The position numbers and the translations under genes are program-made. The notes under the pieces were generated by a model, which ran no database searches, had not been told where the DNA came from, and saw only the letters and a program-made list of their open reading frames with translations. A stretch of 64,000 bases of DNA, taken from NCBI GenBank assembly GCA_041485885.1, contig JBGPKL010000004.1, forward strand, positions 62,001-126,000, read 5' to 3'. Below, one piece after another: positions 35,355-43,007 of the stretch. This DNA is from JACQFZ01 sp041485885 (GTDB taxonomy: Bacteria > Pseudomonadota > Gammaproteobacteria > Acidiferrobacterales > Sulfurifustaceae). Position 1 is the stretch's first letter. Each line of letters starts with the position of its first letter.

Positions 35355-35429
35355 TGAGCTGACTATACTTCAATGGAGTATATGCGAACAAGTCGACTAC
35401 TTCGCGCTTCCTGAAGAGAAGCCATCCAA

Positions 35430-35484
35430 GTAGGGTGCGTCCCACGCACCGATCGATTGGGTTGGTGCGTGGGACGCACCCTAC
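35430..35484. repeat. Perfect 21-bp inverted repeat
   Basis: GTAGGGTGCGTCCCACGCACC (35430-35450, shown minus its last base here) is mirrored exactly at 35464-35484 with a 13-bp spacer. It is a dispersed palindromic repeat known in many proteobacteria, adjacent to the diverged IS5-like end at 35488. Confidence 0.8.
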
Positions 35485-35487
35485 ATC

Positions 35488-35509
35488 GGATTAATCAGAG
35501 CTTTCCTAA
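35488..35509. repeat. Solo terminus of the IS5-like inverted-repeat element family
   Basis: ATTAATCAGAGCTTTCC followed by TAA matches, with one or two changes, the right end of the elements at 45239-45369 and 53742-53933. A CTAA tetramer fitting YTAR follows the last conserved C. No matching left end is present within 1.5 kb, so this is a half element. Confidence 0.55.
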
Positions 35510-35611
35510 ATCGAAACGGACGGAGGGGTGCATGAACGTTCGAGTGTTGATGCGGTATGGATAGCGAAACGAATACCCGGCGAGGTCGACCGACCTCGCC
35601 GGTCACGGTCG

Positions 35612-36421
35612 TTACTTCGTCGTCTTCGCCTTCGCCTGAAGCGCGTTGATCGAGAAGAGGTAGCTGTCCTTGGTCAGCGGCTTGTGGCACGCGAGGCATT
35701 CCGCCTGGTTCACGCCGGGCCGTTGTTTTTTATCGGCGGTGAAGACGGCGTAGTTCCAGTCGGCGTTGCGCAGCATGTCGGGGAAGTCGTTGCCCCAGCC
35801 GGACTCCGTTTCCATCGCGGTGTAGAAGATGAGCTTATCCGGCGCATAGAAGCCGTCGCTGCCCATCACGGGGTTCTTCGCGTCGTCGAGCTTCGCCGTG
35901 TACGCCTCCACGAACATCACCGCGCCGTGAGTCACCGGCTTGCCTTCGCGCGCGGCTTTGAGCGCGACGTTGTTGGCGTAGTACTTACGCACTTGCTTGG
36001 TCGCGGGGAAGTTTATGGTCATATAGTAAGTGAAATCTTTCTGATAGTTCTCCGGGAACGCGACGCGCGACTTCGCGATGTTTGCCGGAATCTCGGACTT
36101 CGCCGTGCCCGCGGCGCCCGGCAGGCTGTTCCAGAACGCGGCGAGATTCTCGACGTCTTTGTCGTCGAGCTGCGCGGCGATCGCGCTCATCAGAGGATCT
36201 TTACGACTTCCATCCTTGAACGCTTTGAGCTGCTTCGCGATGTAGCCTTCCTTCTGCCCAGCCAGGTTTGGAATGACGGCGCCGACGCTGGCGCCGTCTT
36301 TTCCGTGGCACGACATGCAGACGGACGCCTTGGCCTTGCCTTCGTCGACACTGGCGGCCTGTAGCGATGACACGATTCCCGCCGAGACGAATGCGAACGA
36401 TATTAAGAATACGGTCTTCAT
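35612..36421 (-). CDS. Periplasmic cytochrome c fused to a cytochrome P460-type domain
   Basis: A 269-residue protein with signal peptide (MKTVFLISFAFVSAGIVSSLQA). Residues 24-105 form a class I cytochrome c with CMSCH at 35-39 and a candidate axial Met in KDPLMSAIA. Residues 115-260 resemble cytochrome P460 (YYMTINFPATKQVRKYYANN, then the terminal haem motif CLACHKPL at 242-249). P460 enzymes use a c-haem cross-linked to a lysine and oxidise hydroxylamine or related small molecules. The two-domain form could pass electrons directly from P460 to cytochrome c; the substrate is unknown. Confidence 0.8.
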   Translation of the reverse strand: MKTVFLISFAFVSAGIVSSLQAASVDEGKAKASVCMSCHGKDGASVGAVIPNLAGQKEGYIAKQLKAFKDGSRKDPLMSAIAAQLDDKDVENLAAFWNSLPGAAGTAKSEIPANIAKSRVAFPENYQKDFTYYMTINFPATKQVRKYYANNVALKAAREGKPVTHGAVMFVEAYTAKLDDAKNPVMGSDGFYAPDKLIFYTAMETESGWGNDFPDMLRNADWNYAVFTADKKQRPGVNQAECLACHKPLTKDSYLFSINALQAKAKTTK

Positions 36422-36686
36422 GTGGTTCCTCCTTGTTTATTAGAGCCCTCAATTGAGCATGGGCCGCAATGTTTGGAGCAGGGCGACACTGCGGTGCAAC
36501 GCTAGTTTTTTCGCGAGGCGACGATACTGAGCGTGCGCTCGCGGAGCGGATCTCAAAGAATGCCGCGCATGCTTCCACTAATCCAGCGCCAGCCGCGGCA
36601 AACTAGCGGATGGCCGATGCCTTGTCAATCGACCGGTAACGAGCGTCACGTATTGTTCGTAGCGCGAATCCACCCGCCGGTGTGCC

Positions 36687-37100
36687 TTACTTGATGCTCT
36701 CGACATAGTCGGCGGGAAGCTCCAGCCGACGGCCCAAATCGCGCAGCTTCGCGGCGTACTCCGCGTTCGTCGTTTCGTCGGGCGGAATTACCTCCAGGTT
36801 GAAACAGAGCGCGGGCACGCTGCGTCCGTCGCTGAGCGCCGCCATTACCGCCTCCGGGCGATAAGCGCGCACGCTCGCGTCGGAGTAAAGCGCTTCGATT
36901 TCCGGCTGCGCGAGCCCCATGACGAAACCGTAAACGCGAGCATCGGCACGAGGCACCAGCGTTGCGCGTTGTCCGATGCGAAGCGCGAAGCCATCGACAC
37001 AAGCCACACGCGGGTCGGTGGGATGCAGCCCTTTGGCTCGCAACGCGTCCGCGTCCATGAAGAGGCCGTAAAAAAATACGTCGATGTGGCGAATCGTCAT
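36687..37100 (-). CDS. Gamma-glutamylcyclotransferase-like (AIG2/GGCT) protein
   Basis: A 137-residue protein. HIDVFFYGLFMDADALRAKGL near 5-25 is the Y(G)x(L) substrate loop of the GGCT/AIG2 fold, and ARVYGFVMGLAQPEIEALY follows. The usual catalytic glutamate region is ambiguous. The start at 37100 matches the family; the frame continues 60 codons upstream without similarity. Function may be gamma-glutamyl amine cyclotransfer, not proven. Confidence 0.7.
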   Translation of the reverse strand: MTIRHIDVFFYGLFMDADALRAKGLHPTDPRVACVDGFALRIGQRATLVPRADARVYGFVMGLAQPEIEALYSDASVRAYRPEAVMAALSDGRSVPALCFNLEVIPPDETTNAEYAAKLRDLGRRLELPADYVESIK

Positions 37101-37418
37101 GCTGAATCGTCGAGCGGTCGATCGGAAATGTGGCCCACGTCGTGCGTGACGACTTCGGTCAAACGCGTTCGTGCGCAGTCTACAGGGTCTCGGGGGCGAG
37201 AGGTCATCGTCAGGAACGTCGAAGGAAGGATGCGAAATCGGCCGGCGTGATGCAAGGAATCCGCACCCTCGGCTCTCCAATCGATGCGCGGCTCTCGTCC
37301 GGCTCGTCGGCCCTGACAGCGGCCGGTGTATCGATTTTGTCTTTTCGTCGCAATCCCCCTGACGACATTTCCATGCGGCGCTAGGCTCCTGCGTGTATCA
37401 ACGATGGAGGAACGAATC

Positions 37419-38021
37419 ATGCGCTACTCAATCTCGTTTGTTTATTTCGCCGCGATCGCCGTGGCGATCACCGTCGGGTTTCCGAAGTACTCCGAAGCTC
37501 AAACTCCCGACCTCGTCGCACAGGGGCGACAAGCGCTTGCCGCCGAAAAATTCGACGAGGCCCTGGCAACGTTGGAACAAGCCGTCGCCGCCGATTCGAA
37601 AAATCCCGCCGCCTTGGCTTGGCTCGGTAACGCTCAGGTGCGAAAGACCGCGAGCGTTCCTCTCTTCGAGAGACCGAATTGGGTCAAGAAGGGCATGGAC
37701 ACGCTCGACCAGGCGGTCGAGCGCTTCCCGAACGATTGGGTGGTTTATCTGGTACGCGGCAGCACCGCCGCGCGGTTGCCGGCCATGTTCGCCAAGGGCT
37801 CACGGGCCGTCAAGGATTTGAACACGGTCATCGCCATGCGTGAAAAAAATCCCGCCGCCGTGCCGGATGGCGCGATGGCGACGGCGTATCTCAACCTCGG
37901 CTTCGCGCACAAGCAGAACGGCGAGTTGCCCGAGGCGCGCGCGGCGTGGGAGAAAGGTAAGAAGCTCTACCCGCAAGCGCCGGAAGCCGCGGCCATAGAT
38001 AAAGAGCTAGGGAGCTTATAG
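37419..38021 (+). CDS. Exported tetratricopeptide-repeat protein
   Basis: A 200-residue protein with a signal peptide (ISFVYFAAIAVAITVGF). TPR motifs are visible in LVAQGRQALAAEKFDEALATLEQAV, ALAWLGNAQV and AYLNLGFAHKQNGELPEARAAWEKG. The ATG at 37419 follows GGAGG by 8 nt; an ATG at 37404 overlaps the ribosome site. It is the first gene of a four-gene operon (2 bp to the carotenoid oxygenase gene), probably a partner or scaffold for the exported enzymes. Confidence 0.75.
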   Translation: MRYSISFVYFAAIAVAITVGFPKYSEAQTPDLVAQGRQALAAEKFDEALATLEQAVAADSKNPAALAWLGNAQVRKTASVPLFERPNWVKKGMDTLDQAVERFPNDWVVYLVRGSTAARLPAMFAKGSRAVKDLNTVIAMREKNPAAVPDGAMATAYLNLGFAHKQNGELPEARAAWEKGKKLYPQAPEAAAIDKELGSL

Positions 38022-38023
38022 CC

Positions 38024-39544
38024 ATGAAAACAGTCAGCCGCATTTCTCGACGCGATTTCGTGAAAGCGCTCGGTGCGGCGAGCGCGCTCGGACTTATCGA
38101 GTCGTCCAGCTTGAGCCGAGTTTTCGCCGCCGATACCAGCACCGGTTATCTCGCGCATAGAACCGCAGGCGCTGAAGGTGCGTGGGAGCTAAAGCGCGTC
38201 GAGGGTTCCGTACCGCGTGAGCTGAACGGCGTGTTGTACCGCGTCGCGCCGGGCCATAAGGAAACGTTCGGCGTGAAGCTGCAACACCTCTTCGACGGCG
38301 ATGCGTTCGCTTCGCGTTACACTTTCCGTGAAGGCAACGTCAGCTTGCGCGCGCGTTTCGTCGATACGCCGCAGCGGCGCGAAGAGATGAAAGCCGGTGA
38401 GATGCGCTATAGCGAGTACGGTACCCGCAAGCCACTATCCGCGAACGGTCCGAATCACTTCCGTCCCAAGTTTGCGCCGAGCGTCAATATCATCCGCTGG
38501 GATGGGCGCATGCTCGGCTTGTCGGAGGGCGGGCACCCGACGGCGATCGATCCGATCGATCTCTCTTATCAGAGCGAGTGGGACTTCCATGGCACGCTGG
38601 CGCCGGAGGTGTCTTTCACCGCGCACCCGCGATTCGATCCGCAGACAGGCGAGGGTTACGCCTACGGCACCCATCGCGGGGACAAATTAGTTCTGATGGT
38701 CTATCGCATGGAGCGCGACGGGCGGCTGAAGCAATTGTACGCACTGCCGCAGAAGGACTACTCCATGATTCACGATATGCTGCTGACGCGCGAGCACATC
38801 ATCCTTGTCATCCCGCCGCTGCGCATGGATATCGCGCAAATGGTGATGGGCCGCGCGTCGGTCGCCGACGCGCTTGTCTACGCCGAGCGCGAGCCGACAC
38901 GGTTCGTGATTTTGCGCAAAGACGGGACCGGTGCGCCCGTGACCATCGAAGCTCCTTCTGCCTTTGTGTTCCATCACGGCAACGCGTTCGAACAGAACGG
39001 CCGCATCGTCATGGATTCCATTCTCTATCCCGACGCCTCCACGCTAAAAGTGTTGCACGCGTTCGATCGAGAGCAGCGGCCGCCGGTGCCACCGAACGTG
39101 CTTACGCGCTTAACGCTCGATCCGATCGGTCGCGCCGTGGTCAGCCGCACCGAGTTTACGACGCGCGAGGAATTGCCGCGGTTCGACGCGCGCCGTGTCG
39201 GCAGCGACGCACGCTATCTCTACACCATTAGCCGCTCGGTCGACGTTCCGTTTGTGGGGACAGGCATGGTGCGTCACGACTTGCACGCCGGTAGCGAAAT
39301 CCGCGTCGCGGCGGGGCCGGCGCGCGTATACGGCGAGCCGGTGTTTGTGCCGCATCCGGGGCAGACTGCCGAAGATCGCGGGTGGGTGCTGGCCCAGGGC
39401 TACGATGCCAGCCGCGATGAAACATTTCTCGAAATGCGCGACGCCGGCACGATGGACTTCGAAGCACGCGTCTGGACCGGGCAGCATTTCCCGTTGGGAT
39501 TTCACGGCAACTTTTATGCAACCGATGAGAAGGGGGTGTCATGA
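38024..39544 (+). CDS. Carotenoid oxygenase (RPE65/apocarotenoid dioxygenase family), Tat-exported
   Basis: A 506-residue seven-bladed propeller enzyme. The four iron-binding histidines are all found: His201 (FTAHPRFD), His250 (SMIHDML), His317 or 318 (FHHGNAF) and His494 (GFHGNFY). A twin-arginine signal ISRRDFVKALGAASALG is at the N-terminus, unusual for this mostly cytoplasmic family. Members cleave double bonds in carotenoids, apocarotenoids or lignostilbenes. It is the second gene of an operon followed by a GlcG/HbpS-like protein (ATGA overlap) and an alpha/beta hydrolase. Confidence 0.88.
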   Translation: MKTVSRISRRDFVKALGAASALGLIESSSLSRVFAADTSTGYLAHRTAGAEGAWELKRVEGSVPRELNGVLYRVAPGHKETFGVKLQHLFDGDAFASRYTFREGNVSLRARFVDTPQRREEMKAGEMRYSEYGTRKPLSANGPNHFRPKFAPSVNIIRWDGRMLGLSEGGHPTAIDPIDLSYQSEWDFHGTLAPEVSFTAHPRFDPQTGEGYAYGTHRGDKLVLMVYRMERDGRLKQLYALPQKDYSMIHDMLLTREHIILVIPPLRMDIAQMVMGRASVADALVYAEREPTRFVILRKDGTGAPVTIEAPSAFVFHHGNAFEQNGRIVMDSILYPDASTLKVLHAFDREQRPPVPPNVLTRLTLDPIGRAVVSRTEFTTREELPRFDARRVGSDARYLYTISRSVDVPFVGTGMVRHDLHAGSEIRVAAGPARVYGEPVFVPHPGQTAEDRGWVLAQGYDASRDETFLEMRDAGTMDFEARVWTGQHFPLGFHGNFYATDEKGVS

Positions 39545-40074
39545 TCAACGTAGAGCGGATGCGCGCGCAGCGCGCGCGATCATGGGCGGTGGCTCTCGGC
39601 GTCGTGCTGGGCATGACGTTCGCTATCGGTGGCTGGGCGCAAACCGAGCCGCTGCCCAGCGAGAAATATTTACCGTTGGCGTTGGCCGTTGAGGCCGCCA
39701 CCGCGGCGGTCGACGCGTGTCTTAAGCGAGGATATCGAGTCAGCGCGACCGTCGTCGATCGTGCCGGCGTCGCGCGCGTGCTCCTACGTGCGGACGGCGC
39801 CGGTCCGCACACCGCCGACGGCACGCTGCGCAAGGCGTACACCGCCGCGAGCTTTCGCATGCCGACGTCGTTTCTCGCCGAGTACATCAAGAGCACGCCG
39901 GGCGCGGAGGCGCTGCGTCATGGCGATCGCTTAATGATATTCGGCGGCGGCGTGCCCATCGCTGTCGGGTCTGAGGTGATCGGTGCCATCGCCGTCGGCG
40001 GCGCACCCGGCGGGGACCTCGACGACGTATGCGCGCGCGCCGGCGTGGAAAAGATCAAGGATCGACTGAAATAG
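39541..40074 (+). CDS. GlcG/HbpS family protein, exported
   Basis: A 177-residue protein with an N-terminal hydrophobic signal (WAVALGVVLGMTFAIGGWAQ). LPLALAVEAATAAVDACLKRGYRVSATVVDRAG and AIAVGGAPGGDLDDVCARAG are the GlcG/HbpS signature. These proteins bind haem or act as ligand-binding accessories; the reaction is not settled. Its start overlaps the carotenoid oxygenase stop by 4 bp, implying coupled expression. Confidence 0.8.
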   Translation: MINVERMRAQRARSWAVALGVVLGMTFAIGGWAQTEPLPSEKYLPLALAVEAATAAVDACLKRGYRVSATVVDRAGVARVLLRADGAGPHTADGTLRKAYTAASFRMPTSFLAEYIKSTPGAEALRHGDRLMIFGGGVPIAVGSEVIGAIAVGGAPGGDLDDVCARAGVEKIKDRLK

Positions 40075-40081
40075 CACGCCT

Positions 40082-40978
40082 ATGAAGATCTACGCGGCGA
40101 TAGCACTCCTGATTATGAATCTCGCCTCGGTTGCGGCTCGCGCATCGGATATCGAGTCGCGGGTTGAGCAAGGTTACGTCGATTCGAATGGCGTCAAGAT
40201 TCACTACGCGACTTTGGGTCAGGGGCCGTTGATCGTGATGATCCACGGCTTTCCGGAGTTCTGGTACACGTGGCGATCACAGATGGAGGGTCTCGCCGAT
40301 AAGTACCAAACCGTCGCGATCGATCTGCGCGGCTACAACTTGAGCGATAAACCGGAAGGCGTCGAAAACTATGACATGCGTTTGCTCGTGGGCGACGTTA
40401 TTGCCGTGATCAAACATTTTGGCAAGGAGAAAGCGATCGTCGTGGGTCACGAGTGGGGCGGCGGTATCGCCTGGAACCTTGCGCTGCAAGCGCCGCAATA
40501 CGTCGACCGGCTGATCGTCTTGAGTCAGCCGCATCCGCGCGGGTTGAGGCGCGAGCTGGCGCGTAACCCGAGGCAGCAGTCCGTCGCCGAATACGCGCGT
40601 CTGTTCCAGCAGGACGACGCCGAAAAACTGATCAAGCCCGAGGATTTGGTCTTCTGGGTTACCGACCCGCAAGCCAAAGCGAAATACGTCGAGGCGCTCC
40701 GACGCTCGAGCGCCAAGGCGATTGTGTCGTACTGGCAACGCAACTATCCGCGGCCTCCTTATCAGGAAGACACGTCGGCGGTTGTTAAAACGAAGATGCC
40801 GGTGCTGTTACTCTATGGCCTGGACGACCCGGCGCTGGTGCCGGATGCACTCAACCAAACATGGGATTGGATGGGCAAGGACCTTACGCTCATTACATTG
40901 CCGAACGGCGGGCATTTCATTCAGGAGCACGCGGCCGCTGTCGTTACACGGACGATTCGAAGCTGGTTGGAGCGCTGA
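40082..40978 (+). CDS. Epoxide-hydrolase-like alpha/beta hydrolase, exported, with Glu at the nucleophile position
   Basis: A 298-residue protein with a signal peptide (IYAAIALLIMNLASVAARA). The fold is epoxide hydrolase / haloalkane dehalogenase type: HGFPEFWYTW at 55-64 and VGHEWGGGIAWNLA at 121-134, with charge-relay Asp (GLDDPALV) and His (GGHFIQEHA). The elbow residue is Glu124 where epoxide hydrolases use Asp (GHDWGG). This may change or abolish the covalent mechanism. It closes the TPR-oxygenase-HbpS operon and lies next to the border of the attC array. Confidence 0.82.
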   Translation: MKIYAAIALLIMNLASVAARASDIESRVEQGYVDSNGVKIHYATLGQGPLIVMIHGFPEFWYTWRSQMEGLADKYQTVAIDLRGYNLSDKPEGVENYDMRLLVGDVIAVIKHFGKEKAIVVGHEWGGGIAWNLALQAPQYVDRLIVLSQPHPRGLRRELARNPRQQSVAEYARLFQQDDAEKLIKPEDLVFWVTDPQAKAKYVEALRRSSAKAIVSYWQRNYPRPPYQEDTSAVVKTKMPVLLLYGLDDPALVPDALNQTWDWMGKDLTLITLPNGGHFIQEHAAAVVTRTIRSWLER

Positions 40979-41039
40979 CTATTTGATAGTCGGGAGTAAT
41001 CAGCGTCGATTTGCCTGGGTGTGCCGCTCCCCAGCCCCT

Positions 41040-41056
41040 CCCCCGCATTGTTAGGC
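41040..41056 (-). repeat. Half attC site at the array border
   Basis: GCCTAACAATGCGGGG on the minus strand is an R'' plus L'' half. It is the exact complement of the R' box GTTAGGC at 41835-41841 that starts the same cassette. No R' partner follows, so the array has been eroded at this chromosome junction. Confidence 0.65.
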
Positions 41057-41086
41057 ATCGCTTCGGACATAGGGAGAGAAATGCCT

Positions 41087-41824
41087 CTACTCAGAGAGAT
41101 CGGGCAACGAGACCATGAGAGGCAACTCTTTCTCTGGAATAAAAGCGAGGACACCTTTCAACTTGTTTTCGACCTCTTGCGCTTTGCCAAGAAAGTAGAG
41201 CATGGCGGCGTCAGAAAAGAAGGCACGTTGGAAATCGCGATGCGTCCGGGCATCGAATTGAAGCGTTGTTAAGACTTCGGCTGCAAGCAATCGCTGCGCC
41301 GGCAATTGAAGCGGATTTTTCTCCAACGACAGCAAATTGTCGTCGTCTTGATTGAATCGCAGCCAAAGGTCTCTGCCATGTGCGAAGACGTTGCGAAGGC
41401 TTGCTAGTGCTTTCAAGTCTTGATGGGTGTCGCCAAGCATGTTAGGCAACTGGACAGCGAAGACATCCTGAAAGAGTTCAATCAAAGCATCTAAGGGTGC
41501 CTTGTCTATCCGGCGTACGAAATGAGCTACGAGACTCATCAACGTGTCATGAATTGGCAGCGTTGGATAGTCGGGTTCTTCTTTCGCATTTCCCCAGCTA
41601 AAGTTGCCTTTCCGGTGTTGGGCCACCACCGAGCGCGTGTACATAAGCCGTCGCTCCATCAGCTCAACCATAGTCGCTTCGACATGGCCGGTAACGGTGA
41701 GATAGAAAAAGATAGCGAAGCCGTTTCGTTCGTTATCGGCGAGGGTCGAGCGGGTTTCCCAAGCACGCTGTAGATATGCGCGGCTAAAGGTAGTTGTTGA
41801 GACTGAGGACGAGAGGATCTTCAT
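41087..41824 (-). CDS. Cassette protein of unknown function with HEPN-like Rx4H motif
   Basis: A 245-residue soluble protein, mostly helical. No family is recognised with certainty. The segment LKALASLRNVFAHGRDLW contains Rx4H (RNVFAH), the motif of HEPN ribonucleases common in toxins and defence genes, within the expected two-helix setting. The ATG lies 10 bp after the attC R' box; the stop precedes the half attC by about 30 bp. This is the last cassette of the array. Function is unproven; a HEPN-type RNase or its inactive relative is the best guess. Confidence 0.6.
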   Translation of the reverse strand: MKILSSSVSTTTFSRAYLQRAWETRSTLADNERNGFAIFFYLTVTGHVEATMVELMERRLMYTRSVVAQHRKGNFSWGNAKEEPDYPTLPIHDTLMSLVAHFVRRIDKAPLDALIELFQDVFAVQLPNMLGDTHQDLKALASLRNVFAHGRDLWLRFNQDDDNLLSLEKNPLQLPAQRLLAAEVLTTLQFDARTHRDFQRAFFSDAAMLYFLGKAQEVENKLKGVLAFIPEKELPLMVSLPDLSE

Positions 41825-41834
41825 GCTCTGTGAT

Positions 41835-42009
41835 GCCTAACGGGGCGCGAGTTGAGTCGCACCCCGAGGAAGCAAAGAGAAGCGCAGCTTCTCTTTGCTG
41901 AGGAGTGGGCGGCCGCCGCGAGCGTTGCTCGCGGTGACGGCTCGAACGAGAGTTAGCCGGCGCGCCGCGCCGGCTAACTCTCGTGCCGTTAGCTCGCGCC
42001 CCGTTAGCC
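41835..42009 (-). repeat. Composite attC site
   Basis: The minus strand reads GGCTAAC with GGGGCGCGAG at one end and CTCGCGCCCC with GTTAGGC at the other: perfectly matched arms over 17 bp apart from one base. Inside are extra R-box-like pairs (GGCTAAC at 41958-41952, GTTAGCC at 41978-41972) and several palindromes, so two or more attC sites seem nested or fused. It separates an ORF-less cassette (42010-42114) from the HEPN-like cassette. Confidence 0.7.
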
Positions 42010-42114
42010 GGACGCGCTCGCAGCGCCGATGGGATCGGTGAGTAGTTCGTGTCGCGATGATGTTCTTCGAAGTCACTGTCGCTTCACCTTGCAGGGCGTA
42101 GGCGCTGCGCGTCC
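42010..42114 (-). other. ORF-less cassette
   Basis: About 105 bp between attC R-boxes GTTAGCC (42121-42115) and GGCTAAC (42009-42003). It has inverted arms GGACGCGC...GCGCGTCC and no start-stop frame that looks coding. It could carry a small RNA or be an empty cassette. Confidence 0.55.
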
Positions 42115-42172
42115 GGCTAACGCCGTGCATAAGCCGCGAGCAAAGCGCGCGGGCTTGATGCATTTGTTAGGC
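42115..42172 (-). repeat. Classical short attC site (58 bp)
   Basis: On the minus strand GCCTAAC is followed by AAATGCATCAAGC, a central spacer, GGCTTATGCACGGC and GTTAGCC. The L''/L' arms pair with the typical CAAGC...GGCTT core and length of mobile integron attC sites. The pseudogene upstream ends in the TAA of GCCTAAC. Confidence 0.88.
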
Positions 42173-42364
42173 ATTGTTTTGAAGGATGCCACCGATGAGC
42201 TGCAACAAGAAACCTGCCGCGATCAGAGCCTAACCGATTCTGGGAAGCCACGGGGAAGCAACATGGTCTTGATCTGCTTGAGTAGTGGCACCTACGGTTT
42301 TTGAAGCGTAGATCAACAAGACCACAGCGCCTAAGAAATCGAGGATGAGCCCAATTGTGTTCAT
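42167..42364 (-). pseudogene. 65-codon two-helix membrane microprotein cassette with one internal stop
   Basis: Reading from ATG at 42364 gives MNTIGLILDFLGAVVLL, a linker with DQDHVASPWLPRIG, a TAG at 42232-42230, then ALIAAGFLLQLIGGILQ, ending in the TAA of the attC box. Both halves are hydrophobic helices in one frame, and a single base change at the TAG would restore a two-helix membrane protein. AAAGGTAAAGGAAAT before the ATG is a good ribosome site. The cassette holds no other candidate. Confidence 0.7.
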
Positions 42365-42383
42365 TGTTATTTCCTTTACCTTT

Positions 42384-42473
42384 GCCTAACGTTCGCAGCC
42401 ACCGGCGCGCGGCCGCCGTGTTTGATCGTAGTACCACGCTTCCCGCGCGTCCGTGTGGGCTGCGGGGTTAGCC
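42384..42473 (-). repeat. attC site (90 bp)
   Basis: Minus strand GGCTAAC, CCCGCAGCCC ... GGTGGCTGCGAAC, GTTAGGC. The inner arms CGCAGCC and GGCTGCG pair. It ends the two-gene cassette; the stop codon of the gene at 42468 is the TAA inside the R'' box. Confidence 0.82.
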
Positions 42474-42989
42474 ATCACCTTTGGCCTTGTTCTCAAAATC
42501 CTCGCAAACGACTGATGTCTCTACGTGAGCGGCAGCAATGCGCCGACCAAAAGTGGTTATGTGATTGACACCGCAAACGAAGAGCACTGCGCCTTCACGT
42601 GTGTACGGGAGAAGGCGCCTAAGCCATTCCCCCTCTCGAATAGGGTACCCGTTGCGTTCGTCTTCGTCTTGGGTAGTGCAATGCGCTTCATACAAAGCGT
42701 CGAGTTCTGATTGATCGGGATTGCAAAAGACGTGTTCCACTCCGCGGAGAGCGCAGACTCTCTGAGCCACAAGATAAGCTTGGTCGTCGGATAAGTGCGC
42801 GTCGCGCAGCTGAGCTTGGCTATACTCCTCGCCTACGGCGCGAGGTTTTAGTTGTTCGACTATGTCATTGAGGTAACTTTCTAACTGGTAGGCAAGATGG
42901 CTCCAGGCAATATTGTCTAAGCCGCCATTTCGAAACGGCTTTACAGCGCGTAGCTGGTACGAGTGAGCTATTCCGATCAAATGAACCAA
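42468..42989 (-). CDS. Cassette-encoded protein of unknown function
   Basis: A 173-residue soluble protein. The start is TTG at 42989 preceded by AAAGGAAGG. HLIGIAHSYQ near the N-terminus, RAVGEEYSQ near 50 and AVLFVCGVNHITTFGRR near 138 look like the strand-loop signatures of TraB/ChaN-like proteins that bind ligands or metal with His and Glu, but the match is weak. It ends in the attC R'' box, so the gene is in frame with the cassette design. It shares a cassette with the small membrane protein upstream. Confidence 0.6.
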   Translation of the reverse strand: MVHLIGIAHSYQLRAVKPFRNGGLDNIAWSHLAYQLESYLNDIVEQLKPRAVGEEYSQAQLRDAHLSDDQAYLVAQRVCALRGVEHVFCNPDQSELDALYEAHCTTQDEDERNGYPIREGEWLRRLLPYTREGAVLFVCGVNHITTFGRRIAAAHVETSVVCEDFENKAKGDG

Positions 42990-43007
42990 GCGTTACCTTC
43001 CTTTCGC

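Noticed and set aside
42117..42437. 106-codon minus-strand frame across two attC sites
   Set aside because: It runs through both attC palindromes in a different frame from the clear membrane microprotein and has no start signal.
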